DNA of 24,325 nucleotides from Caldilinea sp. GTDB taxonomy: Bacteria > Chloroflexota > Anaerolineae > Caldilineales > Caldilineaceae. Every line of letters begins with the position of its first letter. The first letter of the stretch is position 1. The position numbers were made by a program, and so were the translations under genes. The notes beneath the pieces were generated by a model. It was not told the origin of the DNA, searched no databases, and was given only the letters and a program-made list of their open reading frames with translations. The stretch lies in the NCBI GenBank assembly GCA_025055055.1, contig JANWYX010000315.1:1-24325 (forward strand). The letters are read 5' to 3'. Of the stretch, positions 20,011-24,325 are shown piece by piece.

Positions 20011-20337
20011 AAGAAAAGTCCTTTGTGCTTTTAGGGTTGGCTTGATGATGGGATCGTCGGATTGGAAGTTTTTAGTAACCGGCGCAGCGTTGCTGCATTG
20101 AGTGTCCCGTCGAAAATTGCTTTCACCTTCTTGAAGGATGTCGATAAAATGCCGTCATCGCTGCACTTGCTCTACGCGCAGCGCATCAAGCGTTCGCACG
20201 ACGGTCGGTAGACGGGGAGATTTCAGCAGTTGTTCGACCGGTTGCGCTTGCGGTTGAGGAGTCATTCGCACGCTCACCCCTTTCTTCCATCCACCCTAAC
20301 AGATGCCATTATAGCGGATGCCATCGCCGACAATAAA
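20011..20337. other. Spacer between ClpC and the dehydrogenase
   Basis: It contains a possible 36-aa ORF (20155–20265, minus) and follows the clpC terminator. No RNA gene or further repeat is recognised, and no strong promoter for the dehydrogenase was found. Confidence 0.5.
20155..20265 (-). CDS. Possible very small protein (36 aa)
   Basis: An ATG at 20265 opens a 36-codon frame ending in TGA. The translated peptide starts MTPQPQAQPVEQLLKSPRLP and continues with an amphipathic Arg/Val/Leu-rich stretch (VVRTLDALRVEQVQR). AAAGGGG lies about 11 nt upstream, slightly far. It lacks any known motif. It could be a real small gene or chance; it lies downstream of the clpC terminator and upstream of the dehydrogenase. 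Confidence 0.25.
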   Translation of the reverse strand: MTPQPQAQPVEQLLKSPRLPTVVRTLDALRVEQVQR

Positions 20338-20367
20338 AACACCCGACGCCCTAGAGCGCCGGGTGTT
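20338..20367 (-). terminator. Intrinsic terminator of clpC
   Basis: AACACCCG (20338–20345) pairs with CGGGTGTT (20360–20367), extended by CGC/GCG after a single A·C mismatch. On the minus strand it is followed by TTTTTATT, 27 nt beyond the ClpC stop. Confidence 0.9.
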
Positions 20368-20394
20368 GTGGCATCGGTGATTAGGCAATCAGAG

Positions 20395-23210
<2,816 letters not shown>

Positions 23211-23233
23211 AGGGCTCTGCACAGCAGAGCCCT
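23211..23233 (-). terminator. Hairpin terminator of the carbamate kinase gene
   Basis: AGGGCTCTGC (23211–23220) and GCAGAGCCCT (23224–23233) form a perfect 10-bp stem with a 3-nt loop, 21 nt after the arcC stop. On the minus strand GTTGCCTTTT follows, so the U-tract is weak and slightly displaced. Confidence 0.75.
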
Positions 23234-23254
23234 TGTAGACACGCATATCCCTCT

Positions 23255-24217
23255 TCAGCGCACGATGCGCGTGCCCGTCTCGCCGCGCAGTGCACGCCCT
23301 AAATTTTCCGGGTTGGTGATGAGGGTGCGCGCGTTGGGCTTCCGACTGTTCTGCAAAAAGCGGATGCATGCTTCAATTTTCGGCAACATGCTGCCGGGGG
23401 CGAAATGGCCTTCGGCGATGTATCGCTCCGCCTCGGCGATGGTCATTTCGTCCAGAAAGACCTGGTTGGGTTTGCCGTAGTTGAGCGCCACTTTTTCGAC
23501 GGCGGTGCTGATCAACAGCAGATCGGCGTCGATCTGCGAGGCGAGCAAGCTGCTGGCGCGGTCTTTGTCGATCACGGCGTAGACGGAGCGCAGCTCGCCT
23601 TTGGCGTTGCGTACGACCGGGATGCCGCCCCCACCCACCGCCACGACGATCCAACCCATGCGCACCGCCTGCGCGATCGCTTTTTCTTCGACGATGGCGA
23701 TCGGCTCCGGCGAGGCGACCACGCGACGCCAACCGCGGCCTGCGTCTTCGATCACCCGCCAGCCCTGGCGCTCGAAGTTGCGCGCCTGCGCCTCGTCCAT
23801 GAACCCGCCGATCGGCTTGGAGGGATTGGCGAAGGCCGGATCGTTGGGATCCACTTCCACCTGGGTCACGAGGGTGATGCACTGGCGGTCGATGTTGCGC
23901 TGATAGAATTCGTTGTTGAGCGTTTGCTGCAACATGAAGCCGATGCTGCCCTGGGTGTCGGCCACAATTAGGTCAAGGGGCGTGGGGTGAACTTCGTGCG
24001 CCGCCAGCTCGTTGCGCCGCAAGATAAATCCCACCTGTGGCCCGTTGCCATGGGTGATGGCGATAGTCCAGCCTGCTTCCACCATGTCGGCGATGTAGCG
24101 GGAGGTTTGGCGCACGGCGTCCCATTGATGAGGGACATCGACGTGTTTGTTGTCGGTGATCAGCGAGTTGCCGCCGATGGCGACCACGGCGATGGGACTG
24201 CGATTGTCCGAAGACAT
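23255..24217 (-). CDS. arcC: Carbamate kinase
   Basis: The 320-aa enzyme interconverts carbamoyl phosphate plus ADP with carbamate plus ATP; in catabolic pathways it makes ATP. Family motifs are present in order: AIGGNSL (13–19), HGNGPQVG (56–63), DLIVADTQGSIGFM (82–95), PSKPIGGF (132–139), VAVGGGGIPVV (192–202), VIDKDRASSLLA (217–228) and GHFAPGSMLPKIEA (271–284). Length fits ArcC. The start has GGAG about 9 nt upstream. It lies 37 nt after the end of another minus-strand gene, so probably cotranscribed. No arginine deiminase or ornithine transcarbamylase is visible in the window, so the pathway (arginine, purine/allantoin or agmatine) cannot be fixed. Confidence 0.96.
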   Translation of the reverse strand: MSSDNRSPIAVVAIGGNSLITDNKHVDVPHQWDAVRQTSRYIADMVEAGWTIAITHGNGPQVGFILRRNELAAHEVHPTPLDLIVADTQGSIGFMLQQTLNNEFYQRNIDRQCITLVTQVEVDPNDPAFANPSKPIGGFMDEAQARNFERQGWRVIEDAGRGWRRVVASPEPIAIVEEKAIAQAVRMGWIVVAVGGGGIPVVRNAKGELRSVYAVIDKDRASSLLASQIDADLLLISTAVEKVALNYGKPNQVFLDEMTIAEAERYIAEGHFAPGSMLPKIEACIRFLQNSRKPNARTLITNPENLGRALRGETGTRIVR

Positions 24218-24254
24218 GAGGAAAGCTCCGTTGCCTGTGAAGGGAATGTTCTCG

Positions 24255-24325
24255 TTAGCGAATCAACGCCGGCAGCACTGCATAAAACTCGGTCGCCTTG
24301 ACGACGTCGGCGAGGAGCACGCTGT
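24255..24325 (-). CDS. C-terminal fragment of an unidentified protein upstream of arcC (5' end outside window)
   Basis: The minus strand reads an open frame entering from the right edge and ending in TAA at 24255–24257. The last 22 residues include LLADVVKATEFYAVLPALIR. The helix-like C-terminus and codon use suggest a real gene. It lies 37 nt before arcC, so probably the same transcript. Too little is present to identify the family. Confidence 0.55.
   Translation of the reverse strand, partial: SVLLADVVKATEFYAVLPALIR

Overview
This 24.3 kb window is a GC-rich bacterial chromosomal segment with tightly packed, mostly minus-strand genes. No rRNA, tRNA, phage, transposase or CRISPR was seen. 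The gene content suggests a Chloroflexota bacterium, perhaps Caldilinea-like: a SARP/BTAD–NB-ARC–TPR giant regulator, SH3-domain envelope proteins with Pro/Gly-rich linkers, ClpC, a MacAB-like exporter, and short palindromic CCTCTCCC…GGGAGAGG repeats. That assignment is inference from gene style; no marker gene is present.

Layout. 1–1537 (minus): a Tat-type GH3 lipoprotein, cut by the window edge, preceded by a small unknown protein. 1538–1786: inverted repeats. 1787–2755 (minus): a secreted SH3 protein with a poly-Gly, Cys-rich tail. 2916–5134 (minus): a two-gene sugar operon, FGGY kinase then ribulose-phosphate 3-epimerase, joined by an ATGA overlap. 5135–5800: a gene-free, repeat-bearing spacer. 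5801–6013 (minus): a cold-shock protein with a near-consensus promoter, a structured leader of about 144 nt and a strong terminator. 6241–6468 (minus): a small unknown protein divergent from the 1248-aa SARP-type STAND regulator at 6778–10524 (plus).

10553–14506 is the most coherent accessory locus. A LysR regulator (plus) diverges from four minus-strand genes: a single-domain rhodanese, an MBL–rhodanese–rhodanese protein (CstB/persulfide dioxygenase-like), a TauE/SafE anion exporter, and an FmdB-type zinc ribbon. The order suggests sensing, oxidation and export of reactive sulfur, like the cst operon of Firmicutes but under a different regulator.

14536–18725 (minus) encodes a MacAB-like export module: HlyD-family adaptor, ATPase, permease, and an SH3-like lipoprotein that starts inside the end of the permease gene. 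19114–20010 (minus) is a 3-hydroxyisobutyrate dehydrogenase-family enzyme with a textbook terminator. 20395–22917 (minus) is ClpC with a near-perfect sigma-70 promoter. 23255–24217 (minus) is carbamate kinase, 37 nt after the end of another gene that runs off the window.

Most genes are familiar families. I did not find a clearly undescribed system. The best leads are the LysR-linked persulfide locus with a variant metal motif, the cold-shock leader, the Cys/His cluster in the SARP protein, and the unusual SH3/poly-Gly protein.
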